A DNA stretch of 64,000 bases from Candidatus Epilinea brevis (GTDB lineage: Bacteria; Chloroflexota; Anaerolineae; Epilineales; Epilineaceae): NCBI GenBank assembly GCA_016710785.1, contig JADJUE010000011.1, positions 186,001-250,000 on the forward strand, read 5' to 3'. Positions 37,228 to 45,741 of the stretch are shown piece after piece (within the stretch, counting starts at the first letter, position 1; the number at the start of each line of letters is the position of its first letter). Position numbers and translations under genes: made by a program. The notes beneath the pieces are model-generated. The model did no database searches. It was not told the DNA's origin and saw only the letters and a program-made list of their open reading frames with translations.

Positions 37228-38071
37228 CGTACGAACCACACCGCCGCCGCCGAGGACGCCGTCGATGTCGAACGCGAAGTCGCGCTGGCCCTGGGCGTTC
37301 GTGCTGGTCCAGTAGGGCGCGCCGCCGAAGACCGTGCTGCCCCACTGGGCATCCTTGGCGTAGCCGCTGCCCGCCGGGGGCTGGACGTTGTCGAGCGGGC
37401 GCGGAACGCGCGACCGTTGACGGTGCCGCCGGCCGCGGGGCCACCGACGACCGCCAGCCAGTACTCGCCGGCCGGCAGCGAGAACGTGACGCCCGTGGAC
37501 GTCGGGCTGAACGAGAACTCACGGCCCGGGTAACCGAAGGCCGTGCGGCAGCGGGTGCCGTTGTCCACGAAGACGATGGACTGCAGATCCTGGCCGCCAG
37601 CGGTGCTGTGGCCCACCCGCACGTCCGTCACCGGCAGCACCGGCGCGGTGCCCGTGCTGTTGTAGATCCAGGCTTCCGCCTCGGTGGACGTGTTCTGGAA
37701 CATGCAGGCGCGCATGTCCGTGATGTTCCACGGGCCGCCGGTCAGGATGAAGTCGTCGGCGATCGTGGAGATATGGTCGCCTTCCGGGCCACCGGTGCCG
37801 GTCGTGAACGTGCGACGCTCCGAGGTGAGTCCGTTCACGGTGTCGCTACCGCCACCGTCCCACAGGGTTCCGGGGTGTTGGGGGCATCCAGGCTGTCCAC
37901 CATATCGACCGGGTTCGTGATGAGCGGCGTGCCCCCACGAGCGCTGTCGGTGGCGATATCAGGGTAATGCCCGTTGACTGGCCCGACTTCTTGCGCATTC
38001 ACGCTCAGCGGCAACAGGAGCGCTGCCGCCAGAGCGCTGAGCGCCAGGCCCTTCGTCATAAACCGTCGCAT
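34858..38071 (-). pseudogene. large exported P-domain protein gene with two frameshifts
   Basis: Three overlapping minus-strand frames together encode one protein of about 1071 residues. The first gives a signal peptide (start at 38071 after GGAGG, MRRFMTKGLALSALAAALLL) and breaks near 37860, where AACACCCCGG lacks one base. The second (to about 37400) encodes a beta-rich head (PAGEYWLAVVGGPAAGG) and breaks near GCGCCCGCTCGAC. The third encodes a cysteine-rich body and a C-terminal proprotein-convertase P-domain (VNVPINITHTWFGDLDV, GAWTLTVSD). The 3214-bp length plus two bases is divisible by three. The downstream paralogue is intact. Two single-base deletions may be real decay, phase variation or sequencing error. 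Confidence 0.75.
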
Positions 38072-38418
38072 GTGTTCCTCCATAGAGTTTGGCTCGGTAC
38101 GGCCTTGTTGCTGTGGACTTCGTCGCTACGAATCGCTTGAGCCCACAGCAGGTCGTTCCCTGAGCAGGGTTCCTGTGCAGCCCTTTGGCGAATGAGTTAA
38201 CGGGAGATGAGCCTCGGACGATACGGGTGCTGAGCGTCAATTCCAGCATCCGCGACCGCCGACCACGATTGCCGCGGATCGGATCTGCCGGCAAAGAGAG
38301 AAAGGCGCGCCACCGCACGGGCGGTGGCGCGCCTTCCTTGATTACGTTGCGATACATCCTGCGGCGGTCAGCGGGCAGAACGCTCCCGCGGGGTCGTTCG
38401 TCCCGTAGTTCCCCTGGT
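38072..38418. other. intergenic region between the two P-domain genes
   Basis: There is no gene. Minus-strand content: the leader of the frameshifted gene, an 8-bp inverted repeat TGCTGTGG (38109-38116) / CCACAGCA (38143-38150) in that leader, a TATCGT box near 38220 with no clear -35, and the terminator hairpin of the right-hand gene at 38302-38335. Confidence 0.55.
38291..38335 (-). terminator. intrinsic terminator of the second P-domain gene
   Basis: AAGGCGCGCCACCGC (38302-38316) pairs perfectly over 15 bp with GCGGTGGCGCGCCTT (38321-38335) across an ACGG loop. On the minus strand it is followed by TCTCTCTTTGC. It lies about 85 bp past the stop of the gene. Confidence 0.75.
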
Positions 38419-40737
38419 TCAGGGCTGCAGTCGCCGGTAGCGGCAGACGCCCTGGACGCCCCAGCTGTTGAGCGTGCCGATGTCACCCACGGCGTCATCG
38501 ACCACGGTCAAGGTCCACGCGCCGTTGGCCGCCAGGCGGTCGAAGCCATTGAGCGCCGAGCCTGATTCCGTCTTGCGGGCCAGACCCTGGCCGACGGGCG
38601 TGGCGCAGTTGCCCTGAATGTTGGCCGCGGCGTCGTCGTCCAAGACGACCGACACGTTGTCGATGGAGCCGCAGATGTCGTCGAACAGGATGGCGCTCTT
38701 GCCCAGGTGAGCCAGGCTGACATCCAGGTCGGCGGCAAAGGTGTGCGTGATGTTGAGCGGCACGTTGACATCGATGACCAGGCAGTCGTCCGGATGTCCG
38801 GAGACCGTCACCGTCTGGACCAGGCCGGGGATCAACTGGCTGTCCGGAATGGCAGTCACCGCAGTCGACAGGGCCTCGAAGGTCTCCTCGATCGCCGCAT
38901 AGACGGGCTGACCAGGGCAGCGCGGGACGAAGCCGCCCGGGCACCAGTCCTTGCCGATCTCCTCGGCGGCGAACGGAATGCCGCGCGAGCCCGCCGCCTC
39001 GTCTCCGGGGATGTCCTCGCCCAGGCGAGTGCCCGTGCGCTCGACCATCACCGCGCCCAGCCCCACCAGATTGCGGACGAACTTGCCATCCGGATCGAAC
39101 ACGTCATGCTCCCAGAACGTCGCCGAGATGACCGCTGAGCCCTTGAAGCCGTTGTTCACATAGCCCCAGGTCTGCAGGTCGATGTACTCAACCTGCCGGC
39201 TGTGCAGCTTCTGGCAGACAAAATCCAGGAGTCCATTCTGGTCGAAGATGTAGATGGCGAAGTCCGTGAAGCCCGGCTTGGCCACCAGGTTCATGATCGC
39301 TGTTTCGCTGGTCACGCCTGAGCCGTCCAGGTCCTTCAGCAAGCTGGGGATGGCGATCAGACCCACACCGCTGAAGAGCCCCCCGGCACCGGCGCCGGTC
39401 TGCCAGATGTAGCTCTTGTGTTCCACAAGCAGGTTGTAGGCGATGGCCTGCTGCGTCTCGGTGCGGGCCACGTCGCCGTACTTCATGAGCGTCGCCACGC
39501 CGACGACGTCCGGGGCCTCGACGGTGTTCGAGCCTGGGGTCCACCAATCCTGGCTCTCCACCCGGATGCTGCCCACCCAGGCACCAGGCAGGTCGGCGAC
39601 CACCGGCAGGAAGAAGGTCTGCGAACCGCGCGGGCAGACCCAGTCCACCAGCGTCGTGATCACGTCGCCCGAGCGGTCCAGGAAGTACACCTTGACCTTG
39701 GCGTTGAACACCTGGCTCAGGTTCATCACCTGCACGCCGGTGTCCCAACCCTGGTACTCGGAGTAGATCAGCGGACCGTAGGCGATCTTCTCACCGGTGG
39801 ACGGCGAGGCATCGCCATCCTCGATGGCCGTGTAGTCGAAAGGCGCCGGCTCACCGATGTAGGTCATCAGGATGTCGCGGCCGTAGATATCCACCGCCAC
39901 GCCCATGACCTCGGAAGCGCGAATCCAGGCCGCGCCCTGCCAATCCGGGCCGACGCAGTCGGAGGCGTCGAACTGGTAGGTCTCGCCCGGGGCCAACGTC
40001 GCCACGTCGCAGATGCGCGCGCGCAGGCAGTCGTCCTGCGCCTTGAACCACAGCTCCAAGGAGGAGCATTCCAGCCCGCCGTTCTGGATGTACATCACCG
40101 TGTTCAGGCCCGCCTTGTTGGCGTAGATCAGCGGCACGTAGTAGCCGTGGCCACCGAAGACCGGGTCGTACTGCCCCAGGTGCGCCGCGGCGATGCCGAT
40201 GTACTTGGAGCTCACCTCCACGCCCGGCGTCACGTCGCCTGGGCAGTGGCGCAGCACTTCCACCGCCAGGAAGCCCGTGCCGGCGGCGATGCGCTGGTTG
40301 ATGCCGGCGAAGTCCAGGCCCTCGTTGTAGGCCTTCTTGAAGCGGCGGTAATCGTCGGCGTCGCCGACCACGCCGAAGAAGAGCGTCTCGCACATCAGGT
40401 CGGCCACGACATCGTCGAAGCCCAGGTCGATGCCTACGTCTGTCAATTGCTCAGCCGTGAACTTGAACAGCATGCCGCCCTTGGACCCCGTCGGGATCTG
40501 GGCGCCCATCATGATCCAGGACGTGCCGGGAAAGAGGAGGCCGGTGCACTCCACCTTGAGCGGACCAGCGGCCTGCGGCGGGCAGAAGCCCGGCTCGCCC
40601 CAGGTCACCAGCACCGCCTTGGACGGGTCGCAGCCGATGTACTGCACTTCGATCATCGTGCGGCACACGTCGTCCTGGCCCTGGAAGTTCAGGATCGGCA
40701 GGTGCACCTGGCTGCCCAACTGGCGGTTGGGGTCCAC
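38419..40737 (-). repeat. duplicated P-domain protein body, copy 2
   Basis: This is the partner of the segment at 34858-37227, beginning at VDPNRQLGSQVHLPILNFQ. Identity is highest in the middle of the body and lower in the P-domain, a pattern suggesting duplication followed by local gene conversion. Confidence 0.85.
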
Positions 40738-41529
40738 GCCCTGCGCGCCGCCCAGATCGAAGTCGTAGTAGACCGTGCCGTTCCAGACCCGCGAGTTGAA
40801 CGGCGCGCTGCTGAAGGCGATGTTGTTGGTCGTGCCGGCGTGGATCTCCAACTCGCCGTTGGTGAAGACGTTGCCGGGCGGAAAGAGGCCGGCCGTGCCG
40901 TTGGTGTAGCGATTGGCACAGTTGTTGCAGCGGAGGGCAATGCCGTACTGCTCGCCGGGCTTGATCACCAGTCCGCCGACGTTCACCCGCGCGGGCTGGT
41001 TGAGGCCCGGGCCCGCGACCGCCGGATCGTTACCCATCAGCGTCCAGGTGCCCACGGAGGTTTCCCCGCCGGAGGCCGTGCCGGCGCGGTAGAAGATGTC
41101 GACGTTGAACGTGCCGGCCGTAGTGATGTTGGTGTCCCAGTAAGCGATCTTGATCGGCGCGCCGCCCACGTTGAGGAGGTCGAAGTAGACGCCACCACCA
41201 GCGTTGCCCTGGTTGTTGGAGCTGGTGAAAGGAAAGGTGCTCAGGAAGCGCGCTCCCGCGTCCAGCACATCCGTGGCGTCCAAGCTGCCCGGATCGACCA
41301 GACTGCCCGGGACGCCGTCCAAACGGACGCCGGCGCTGAAGCTGCCCGGCTTGGGGCAGGTGTCTCTGGGATCGGCGTCCCAGTCGGGGCGCAGATCGCC
41401 GCTGTCATAACGTCCGCATTCGGGCTCGGGAGCCATCTGCGCCAGCGCGAGGCGCGGACTGGACAGCGAGCTCACCGTCCCGGCGAGCGCCAGCAGGGCC
41501 AGAAGGCCCAACTGAACCATTCGATTCAT
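38419..41529 (-). CDS. large exported cysteine-rich protein with C-terminal P-domain
   Basis: A 1036-residue intact paralogue of the adjacent frameshifted gene. The start at 41529 follows AGGAGGAAG, and the signal peptide is MNRMVQLGLLALLALAG up to about ALAQ. Residues 30-265 are a beta-rich head unique to this copy (GVYFDLLNVGGAPIKIAYWD, LRCNNCANRYTNGTAG). Residues 265-900 form the shared body, with about 20 cysteines and segments such as YGPLIYSEYQGWDTGVQVMN. The last 120 residues match the proprotein-convertase P-domain, a jelly-roll usually attached to proteases or surface proteins. No protease domain is present. An attachment or matrix role is inferred. Confidence 0.82.
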   Translation of the reverse strand: MNRMVQLGLLALLALAGTVSSLSSPRLALAQMAPEPECGRYDSGDLRPDWDADPRDTCPKPGSFSAGVRLDGVPGSLVDPGSLDATDVLDAGARFLSTFPFTSSNNQGNAGGGVYFDLLNVGGAPIKIAYWDTNITTAGTFNVDIFYRAGTASGGETSVGTWTLMGNDPAVAGPGLNQPARVNVGGLVIKPGEQYGIALRCNNCANRYTNGTAGLFPPGNVFTNGELEIHAGTTNNIAFSSAPFNSRVWNGTVYYDFDLGGAQGVDPNRQLGSQVHLPILNFQGQDDVCRTMIEVQYIGCDPSKAVLVTWGEPGFCPPQAAGPLKVECTGLLFPGTSWIMMGAQIPTGSKGGMLFKFTAEQLTDVGIDLGFDDVVADLMCETLFFGVVGDADDYRRFKKAYNEGLDFAGINQRIAAGTGFLAVEVLRHCPGDVTPGVEVSSKYIGIAAAHLGQYDPVFGGHGYYVPLIYANKAGLNTVMYIQNGGLECSSLELWFKAQDDCLRARICDVATLAPGETYQFDASDCVGPDWQGAAWIRASEVMGVAVDIYGRDILMTYIGEPAPFDYTAIEDGDASPSTGEKIAYGPLIYSEYQGWDTGVQVMNLSQVFNAKVKVYFLDRSGDVITTLVDWVCPRGSQTFFLPVVADLPGAWVGSIRVESQDWWTPGSNTVEAPDVVGVATLMKYGDVARTETQQAIAYNLLVEHKSYIWQTGAGAGGLFSGVGLIAIPSLLKDLDGSGVTSETAIMNLVAKPGFTDFAIYIFDQNGLLDFVCQKLHSRQVEYIDLQTWGYVNNGFKGSAVISATFWEHDVFDPDGKFVRNLVGLGAVMVERTGTRLGEDIPGDEAAGSRGIPFAAEEIGKDWCPGGFVPRCPGQPVYAAIEETFEALSTAVTAIPDSQLIPGLVQTVTVSGHPDDCLVIDVNVPLNITHTFAADLDVSLAHLGKSAILFDDICGSIDNVSVVLDDDAAANIQGNCATPVGQGLARKTESGSALNGFDRLAANGAWTLTVVDDAVGDIGTLNSWGVQGVCRYRRLQP

Positions 41530-41786
41530 CACAAGACTTCCTCCTGGTGGACATTGATCACCGATCGCGCTCCAGGCACCGGATCGCGACACGGCAGAAA
41601 CAGGAACAGCACGCCACGCTGAGCGGCAGCGGCGCTAGAGGATCCTACGCACCGACGCAGCGGTTGCGTCGATACGTAAAATTAACGAGTGTAAGTCACA
41701 ATAGATACGGGCCGGCCGAAAGCTCTCTTCCCTGGCGAACCGCCGCTGAAGGGCGACGTTGCCCAGGCTGACGGCAGGGCCACATA

Positions 41787-41792
41787 TATAAT
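41787..41792 (+). promoter_or_regulatory. TATAAT -10 box of rsmI, predicted leaderless
   Basis: A perfect TATAAT ends 8 nt before the rsmI ATG, with no ribosome site between. No -35 at 16-18 bp is convincing. Confidence 0.6.
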
Positions 41793-41800
41793 CGGATGCC

Positions 41801-42634
41801 ATGAGCACCCTCCACGTGGTGGCCACGCCAATCGGCAACCTGTCTGATCTCTCGCCGCGCGCCTTGGAAGTGCTGTCCACCGTGCCGGTCATCGCCGCGG
41901 AGGACACGCGGGTCACCCGCAAGCTGGCCAGCCGCTTCGGCCTCAAGGCCCAGATGCTCAGCTTGCACGAGCACAGTTCGCCGGTGGCTCTGGCCCGCGT
42001 CCTGGCCCGGCTGGACGATGGCGACATGGCCCTGGTGACCGACGCCGGCACGCCCGGCGTCGCCGATCCCGGACCGGCGCTGGTCAGTGCCGCCCTGGCG
42101 GCCGGACATCGGGTGTCGCCCATCCCTGGGCCGTCAGCGGTCAGCTGCGCTCTGGCGGCCTCCGGCCTGCCGGCGGACCGCTACCAGTTTCTGGGCTTCC
42201 TGCCGCGCCGGCGCGCCGAACGGCTGAGCCTGCTGCAGCCGTTGGCCTCGGCGCACCATACCCTCGTCTGCTTCGAGACCCCACAGCGGCTGCGCGCCGC
42301 CCTGGCCGATCTGGCCGAAGCCCTGGGGCCTACCCGGGTGTTGGTGGTGGCGCGCGAGCTGACCAAGCTGCATGAGGAGGTCTGGCGGGGCTCCGTAGCG
42401 CAGGCTCTGGAACACTGGGCGGCGGTTGCGCCACGCGGGGAGTTCACCCTGGTCCTGGCCGGGGCCCCGCCTGCGGAAGAAGGGGCGGCCTGGTCGGAGG
42501 AGGCGATCCGGGCGGCCTTGGATGAGCTTCGTGGCCAGGGACGGAGCTTGCGGGAGGCTTCGCGGCAACTGGCTACCGCCGCCGGCCGACCGGCGCGCGA
42601 GCTCTATCGCCTGGGGTTGGAGGATCGACCTTAG
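41801..42634 (+). CDS. rsmI: 16S rRNA (cytidine-1402-2'-O)-methyltransferase
   Basis: A cytosolic SAM-dependent enzyme of the tetrapyrrole-methylase fold that 2'-O-methylates C1402 in the ribosomal decoding centre. Recognised from LHVVATPIGNLSDLSPRALE, AAEDTRVTRKL, SLHEHSSP and ALVTDAGTPGVADPG, the last being the SAM-binding loop. The 277-residue length is normal. It has its own promoter and is followed by the promoter of the small-RNA candidate, so it appears monocistronic. Confidence 0.95.
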   Translation: MSTLHVVATPIGNLSDLSPRALEVLSTVPVIAAEDTRVTRKLASRFGLKAQMLSLHEHSSPVALARVLARLDDGDMALVTDAGTPGVADPGPALVSAALAAGHRVSPIPGPSAVSCALAASGLPADRYQFLGFLPRRRAERLSLLQPLASAHHTLVCFETPQRLRAALADLAEALGPTRVLVVARELTKLHEEVWRGSVAQALEHWAAVAPRGEFTLVLAGAPPAEEGAAWSEEAIRAALDELRGQGRSLREASRQLATAAGRPARELYRLGLEDRP

Positions 42635-42672
42635 GCTTCGATTAGGATCTCGGCTCAAGGCCCCGAAAGGGC

Positions 42673-42702
42673 TTGACCTCCACCCTCGGGCGGGACTATA
42701 CT
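42673..42702 (+). promoter_or_regulatory. strong promoter of a small transcript
   Basis: TTGACC (42673-42678), an 18-bp spacer and TATACT (42697-42702) make a near-consensus sigma-70-type promoter. Transcription would begin close to 42709. Confidence 0.75.
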
Positions 42703-42708
42703 CGCCGC

Positions 42709-42829
42709 ATGATTGCCTGCAAGGGAGGATCTCGGCCAGCCGCGGCGGACGACTCGAAGCGGCTAGGGGATCGCCCTGCCCGGCAGCACACGGCGTGTGA
42801 CGCGCACCCTCATCGGGGGTGCGCGTTTT
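42709..42829 (+). ncRNA. candidate structured small RNA or leader RNA of about 120 nt
   Basis: A near-consensus promoter directly precedes this segment and a strong intrinsic terminator closes it. The interior folds into a long interrupted hairpin: CTGC/GCAG at the base, GGG/CCC, GATC/GATC, and AGCCGC/GCGGCT around a 15-nt loop. I could not match it to SRP RNA, 6S RNA, tmRNA or a riboswitch class I know. A 49-codon frame opens at ATG 42709 but reads through the terminator, so it is unlikely to be the product. Because a gene with its own ribosome site begins at 42899, it could also be an attenuating leader. Confidence 0.6.
42800..42829 (+). terminator. intrinsic terminator of the small RNA
   Basis: CGCGCACCC (42801-42809) pairs with GGGTGCGCG (42817-42825) over a 7-nt loop, an A-T pair extends the base, and TTTT follows at 42826-42829. 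Confidence 0.85.
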
Positions 42830-42898
42830 CAGTTCCATCCGGTTCCTGTCACTCCTGATCCGCCCGCTATCCCAACACGAAGGAGAAGGCTTAGCCCC

Positions 42899-43138
42899 AT
42901 GATGCACTCTTCGATGATCGGCAACATCGAGAAGGCGGCCCGCTACTCTGAGGACCACCGGCGCTTTCATTTCAACACCTTCACCCTCACCTTGGACGGC
43001 GACCACCGCCAGCACCAGGTGACCTACGACAGCGGCGTCTGGACCTGCGATGACGAGGTGGTCGATGATCCCAGCTTCCACCCCCATGTCATGGCTGTCG
43101 AGCGCGTCCTAGGCGAGATGCTACCGACCTCTCTTTGA
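42899..43138 (+). CDS. small acidic protein of unknown function
   Basis: A 79-residue protein with AGGAGAAGG 9 nt before the ATG. It has a mixed strand pattern (FHFNTFTLTLDGDHRQHQVTY, SGVWTCDDEVVDDP) and His/Asp-rich stretches but no cysteine pair or known motif. The residues HHQ..CDDE could bind metal, though this is speculation. It lies downstream of the small RNA and its terminator, and upstream of a second strong terminator, so it is a short separate unit or an attenuated part of the RNA's transcript. I do not recognise the family. Confidence 0.65.
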   Translation: MMHSSMIGNIEKAARYSEDHRRFHFNTFTLTLDGDHRQHQVTYDSGVWTCDDEVVDDPSFHPHVMAVERVLGEMLPTSL

Positions 43139-43148
43139 GGGCAGCCCT

Positions 43149-43167
43149 CGCGCGGTCATCCCGCGCG
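43149..43167 (+). other. 7-bp GC-rich hairpin after the small protein gene
   Basis: CGCGCGG (43149-43155) pairs with CCGCGCG (43161-43167) over the loop TCATC. It lies just before the main terminator and may protect or assist it. Confidence 0.4.
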
Positions 43168-43179
43168 GCCCCCCCATGA

Positions 43180-43213
43180 GCGGGCGATCCGATGATCGGG
43201 TCGCCCGCTTTTC
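43180..43213 (+). terminator. intrinsic terminator after the small protein gene
   Basis: GCGGGCGATCCG (43180-43191) pairs with CGGGTCGCCCGC (43197-43208), 12 bp including one G-U, over a 5-nt loop. TTTTCTTGT follows. Confidence 0.85.
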
Positions 43214-43316
43214 TTGTCACCGCCCCTCCCGCCGGGCGCCGCGCCGTCCAGGCGCCGCGAAACCGTCCCGCGTCTCTCTTCTCTGAACAACCTCATGGTC
43301 CCGGCCCTGGGGCCTG

Positions 43317-43325
43317 TGTTACACT
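43317..43325 (+). promoter_or_regulatory. extended -10 promoter of the flippase-like gene
   Basis: TGT-TACACT forms an extended -10; the overlapping GTGTTACAC is a short perfect dyad that could bind a regulator. The transcript would start near 43332, giving a leader of about 65 nt with a GGAGA ribosome site before the ATG at 43397. Confidence 0.5.
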
Positions 43326-43396
43326 GGCATGGATCGTCCGGGCGGATCCAACCCCGCTTGCGATGACCCGTCACCGTCCCGCCCGTGGAGACCTGA

Positions 43397-44437
43397 ATGC
43401 AATCTCGCTGGCGCCTCGCCCTGGGCGTGGCCATCTCGGCGATCTTCATGACCATCGCCCTGCGCGGCCTGAAGCTGGAGGATGCCGTTGCCAACCTCCG
43501 CCAGGCCAACTACCTCTGGCTGCTGCCCGGCATCGCCGTCTACTTCCTGGGGGTCTGGGCCCGCACCTGGCGGTGGCATTACATGCTGCGCCACTTGCAG
43601 GACGTGCCGATGAAACGGCTCTTCCGCATCGTCTGCATCGGCTACATGGGCAACAACATCTACCCCGCCCGCGCCGGCGAGGTGCTGCGCAGCTACGTCC
43701 TCAAGCGCGAGCACGGCGTACGGGTCAGCAGCAGTCTGGCCACGGTGATCATCGAGCGGCTCTTCGACGGCCTGACGATGCTGCTCTTCGTCTTCGCCGC
43801 CCTGCCCTTCGTGGACCTTCACGGCAAGCTGGCGGACTATCGCCCCTTCATCATCGGCTTCACCCTCCTTTTCGTGGCGGCTCTGCTGGTCTTCCTCTTC
43901 GTCGCCTCGCGGCCGGTCCTGGCCCACGCCGTCTACAGTCCGCTGGTCACCCTGCTGCTGCCGGCTCGCTTCCACGACAAGGTCCTGGGCATCGCCGAGC
44001 GCTTCCTCGAAGGGCTGGCCAGCCTGGCGCGCGGCCGGGAAGTCTTCATGATCTTCGGCACCAGCGTTCTCGTCTGGCTCTTCGAGACGGGCAAGTACTG
44101 GTTCGTCATGCACGCCTTCGATTTCAACGTCAGCTTCTTCACCCTCATGTTGATGAACGGCGTGGTCAACCTGGCCACCACCATCCCCGGAGCTCCCGGG
44201 CATGTGGGAACCTTCGACGCCCCGGGCATCGCCATCCTCTCCGCAGCCGGGGTGGCACGCTCCACGGCCGTGGTCTACACCCTGGTCCTGCACGCCGCCC
44301 TGTGGCTGCCCATCACCCTCTTGGGCGCCTTCTACCTGATACGATCCCACATCAGCCTGTCCCAGGCCCGCCAGGGAATGGCGGAGACGGAGACCGTCGG
44401 GGAGATCGAACCCGACCGTCCCCGGCTCGACACCTGA
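43397..44437 (+). CDS. flippase-like (LPG synthase TM domain, UPF0104) membrane protein
   Basis: A 346-residue protein with about eight membrane helices of the lysyl-phosphatidylglycerol synthase TM/UPF0104 type. Hallmarks are RTWRWHYMLRHL, IGYMGNNIYPARAGEVLRSYVL, ATVIIERLFDGLTM and LATTIPGAPGHVGTFDA. Members of this superfamily flip or transfer lipids, including glycosyl-lipid intermediates. The soluble aminoacyl-transfer domain of MprF is absent. The FAD oxidoreductase gene follows after 23 bp, and this pair is commonly seen beside polyprenyl-lipid or glycosyl-transfer genes. The exact substrate is unknown. Confidence 0.85.
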   Translation: MQSRWRLALGVAISAIFMTIALRGLKLEDAVANLRQANYLWLLPGIAVYFLGVWARTWRWHYMLRHLQDVPMKRLFRIVCIGYMGNNIYPARAGEVLRSYVLKREHGVRVSSSLATVIIERLFDGLTMLLFVFAALPFVDLHGKLADYRPFIIGFTLLFVAALLVFLFVASRPVLAHAVYSPLVTLLLPARFHDKVLGIAERFLEGLASLARGREVFMIFGTSVLVWLFETGKYWFVMHAFDFNVSFFTLMLMNGVVNLATTIPGAPGHVGTFDAPGIAILSAAGVARSTAVVYTLVLHAALWLPITLLGAFYLIRSHISLSQARQGMAETETVGEIEPDRPRLDT

Positions 44438-44460
44438 CAGCAGCTTCGGAGTCCTGCACC

Positions 44461-45741
44461 ATGCGTTCCATCGCCATCGTCGGCGCCGGCTTCGCCGGCT
44501 TGTCCGCCGCCTTCGATCTGGCCGGCCGCGGCCATTCGGTGACCCTCTACGAATCCGGGCTGCAGGTCGGCGGCCTGGCCGCGGGCTACCGCCATCCGCG
44601 CTGGGACTGGACCCTGGAGCATTACTACCACCATTGGTTCACCAGCGACCAAGACCTTCTGCGCCTGGCGGGCGACCTGGGCGTGATGCCTCAGGTCATC
44701 ACCCGCCGCCCGGTCACCGCGCAGTTCTTCCGGGGTCGCGCCCATGCCCTCGACGGCGCTCTGCCGGTGCTGCGCTTCCCCGGCATCCCCTTCGCCGACA
44801 GGGTGCGCCTGGGCCTGGCGGTGGCCTGGCTGAAGGCCACGAGCGGCTGGGAGGCCTTGGAGAACCAGACCGCCGAGGACTGGATGCGCCGCTGGATGGG
44901 CCGCGCCGCCTATGAGACCATCTTCCAGCCGCTGTTGGCCGGCAAGTTCGGGCCGGCCTATCACCAGGTGCCCATGAGCTGGCTCTGGGCGCGCATCCAT
45001 TCCCGTACGTCGAAGCTGATGTACTTCGAGGGCGGCTTCCAGGCCTTCGCCGACGCCCTGCTGGACGGCGGACTGCGCCGCGGGCTGGACCTTAAGCTGG
45101 CCACGCCGGTGACGGGCATCCGCCCCCTGGACGACGGTCGCCTGGGCCTGACGGCCGACGGCGTAGAGACCGCGTTCGACCGGGTGATCTGGACCGGAGC
45201 GCCGCATCAGCTGGCGGCGGTCACGCCGGACCTGCCCCGCGACTACCTGGGCGGCCTGAACGCCCTGCCCTTCCTGGGAGCCATCGTGGCCGTGCTGGTG
45301 CTGGATCGGCCCTTCCTGGACCAGGTCTACTGGCTGTCGATGGACAAACGGGAGTTCCCTTTCCTGGCCTGCGTCGAGCATACCCACTTCATGGACCGCG
45401 CGCATTACGGGGGCGACCACCTGCTGTACCTGGGCGACTACCTGCCGGCAGACCATCCCAGCTTCGGCCTGAGCGACGAGGCCCTGCTGGCCCAATGGAC
45501 GGCGGCGCTGCCGCGCATCAACCCGGCCTTCTCGCCTGACTGGGTGAAGGAGCGCTTCGTCTCTCGCGCCGCCTACGCCCAGCCGGTGGTGGACCGCGGC
45601 TTCTCCAAGCGCCTGCCGCCCCTGCAGACCCCGCTCAACGGACTCTTCCTGGCCACGATGGGCCAGGTGTACCCCTGGGACCGCGGCACCAACTACGCGG
45701 TGGAGATCGGCCGGCGGGTGGCGCGGCTGGCGGAAGGCTGA
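44461..45741 (+). CDS. FAD-dependent oxidoreductase (amine oxidase/PPO-like)
   Basis: A 426-residue flavoprotein starting with the Rossmann motif IVGAGFAGLSAAFDLAGRGH and continuing VTLYESGLQVGGLAAGY. The substrate region includes WTLEHYYHHWFTSDQDLL and NQTAEDWMRRWMGRAAYETIFQPLL. The C-terminal FAD motif is GLFLATMGQVYPWDRGTNYA. The fold is that of protoporphyrinogen oxidase, phytoene desaturase and UDP-galactopyranose-mutase-like enzymes. In this branch the substrate is generally unknown; the neighbouring flippase-like gene points to a lipid-linked substrate. Its TGA abuts the stop of the convergent rluD, the two forming TGATCA. Confidence 0.85.
   Translation: MRSIAIVGAGFAGLSAAFDLAGRGHSVTLYESGLQVGGLAAGYRHPRWDWTLEHYYHHWFTSDQDLLRLAGDLGVMPQVITRRPVTAQFFRGRAHALDGALPVLRFPGIPFADRVRLGLAVAWLKATSGWEALENQTAEDWMRRWMGRAAYETIFQPLLAGKFGPAYHQVPMSWLWARIHSRTSKLMYFEGGFQAFADALLDGGLRRGLDLKLATPVTGIRPLDDGRLGLTADGVETAFDRVIWTGAPHQLAAVTPDLPRDYLGGLNALPFLGAIVAVLVLDRPFLDQVYWLSMDKREFPFLACVEHTHFMDRAHYGGDHLLYLGDYLPADHPSFGLSDEALLAQWTAALPRINPAFSPDWVKERFVSRAAYAQPVVDRGFSKRLPPLQTPLNGLFLATMGQVYPWDRGTNYAVEIGRRVARLAEG

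Noticed and set aside
33919..37533. A 1,204-codon open frame on the plus strand opposite the sigma gene and first P-domain gene
   Set aside because: It is an antisense artefact of high-GC coding DNA. The protein is Arg/His/Ala/Val-rich without domains, while the opposite strand has a paralogue-supported protein.
39418..41622. A 734-codon plus-strand frame opposite the second P-domain gene
   Set aside because: Same composition artefact; it mirrors the codons of the real gene and covers its promoter region.
42709..42855. A 49-residue leaderless small protein starting at ATG 42709
   Set aside because: Its frame passes through the intrinsic terminator and has no protein-like pattern; an RNA product is more likely.
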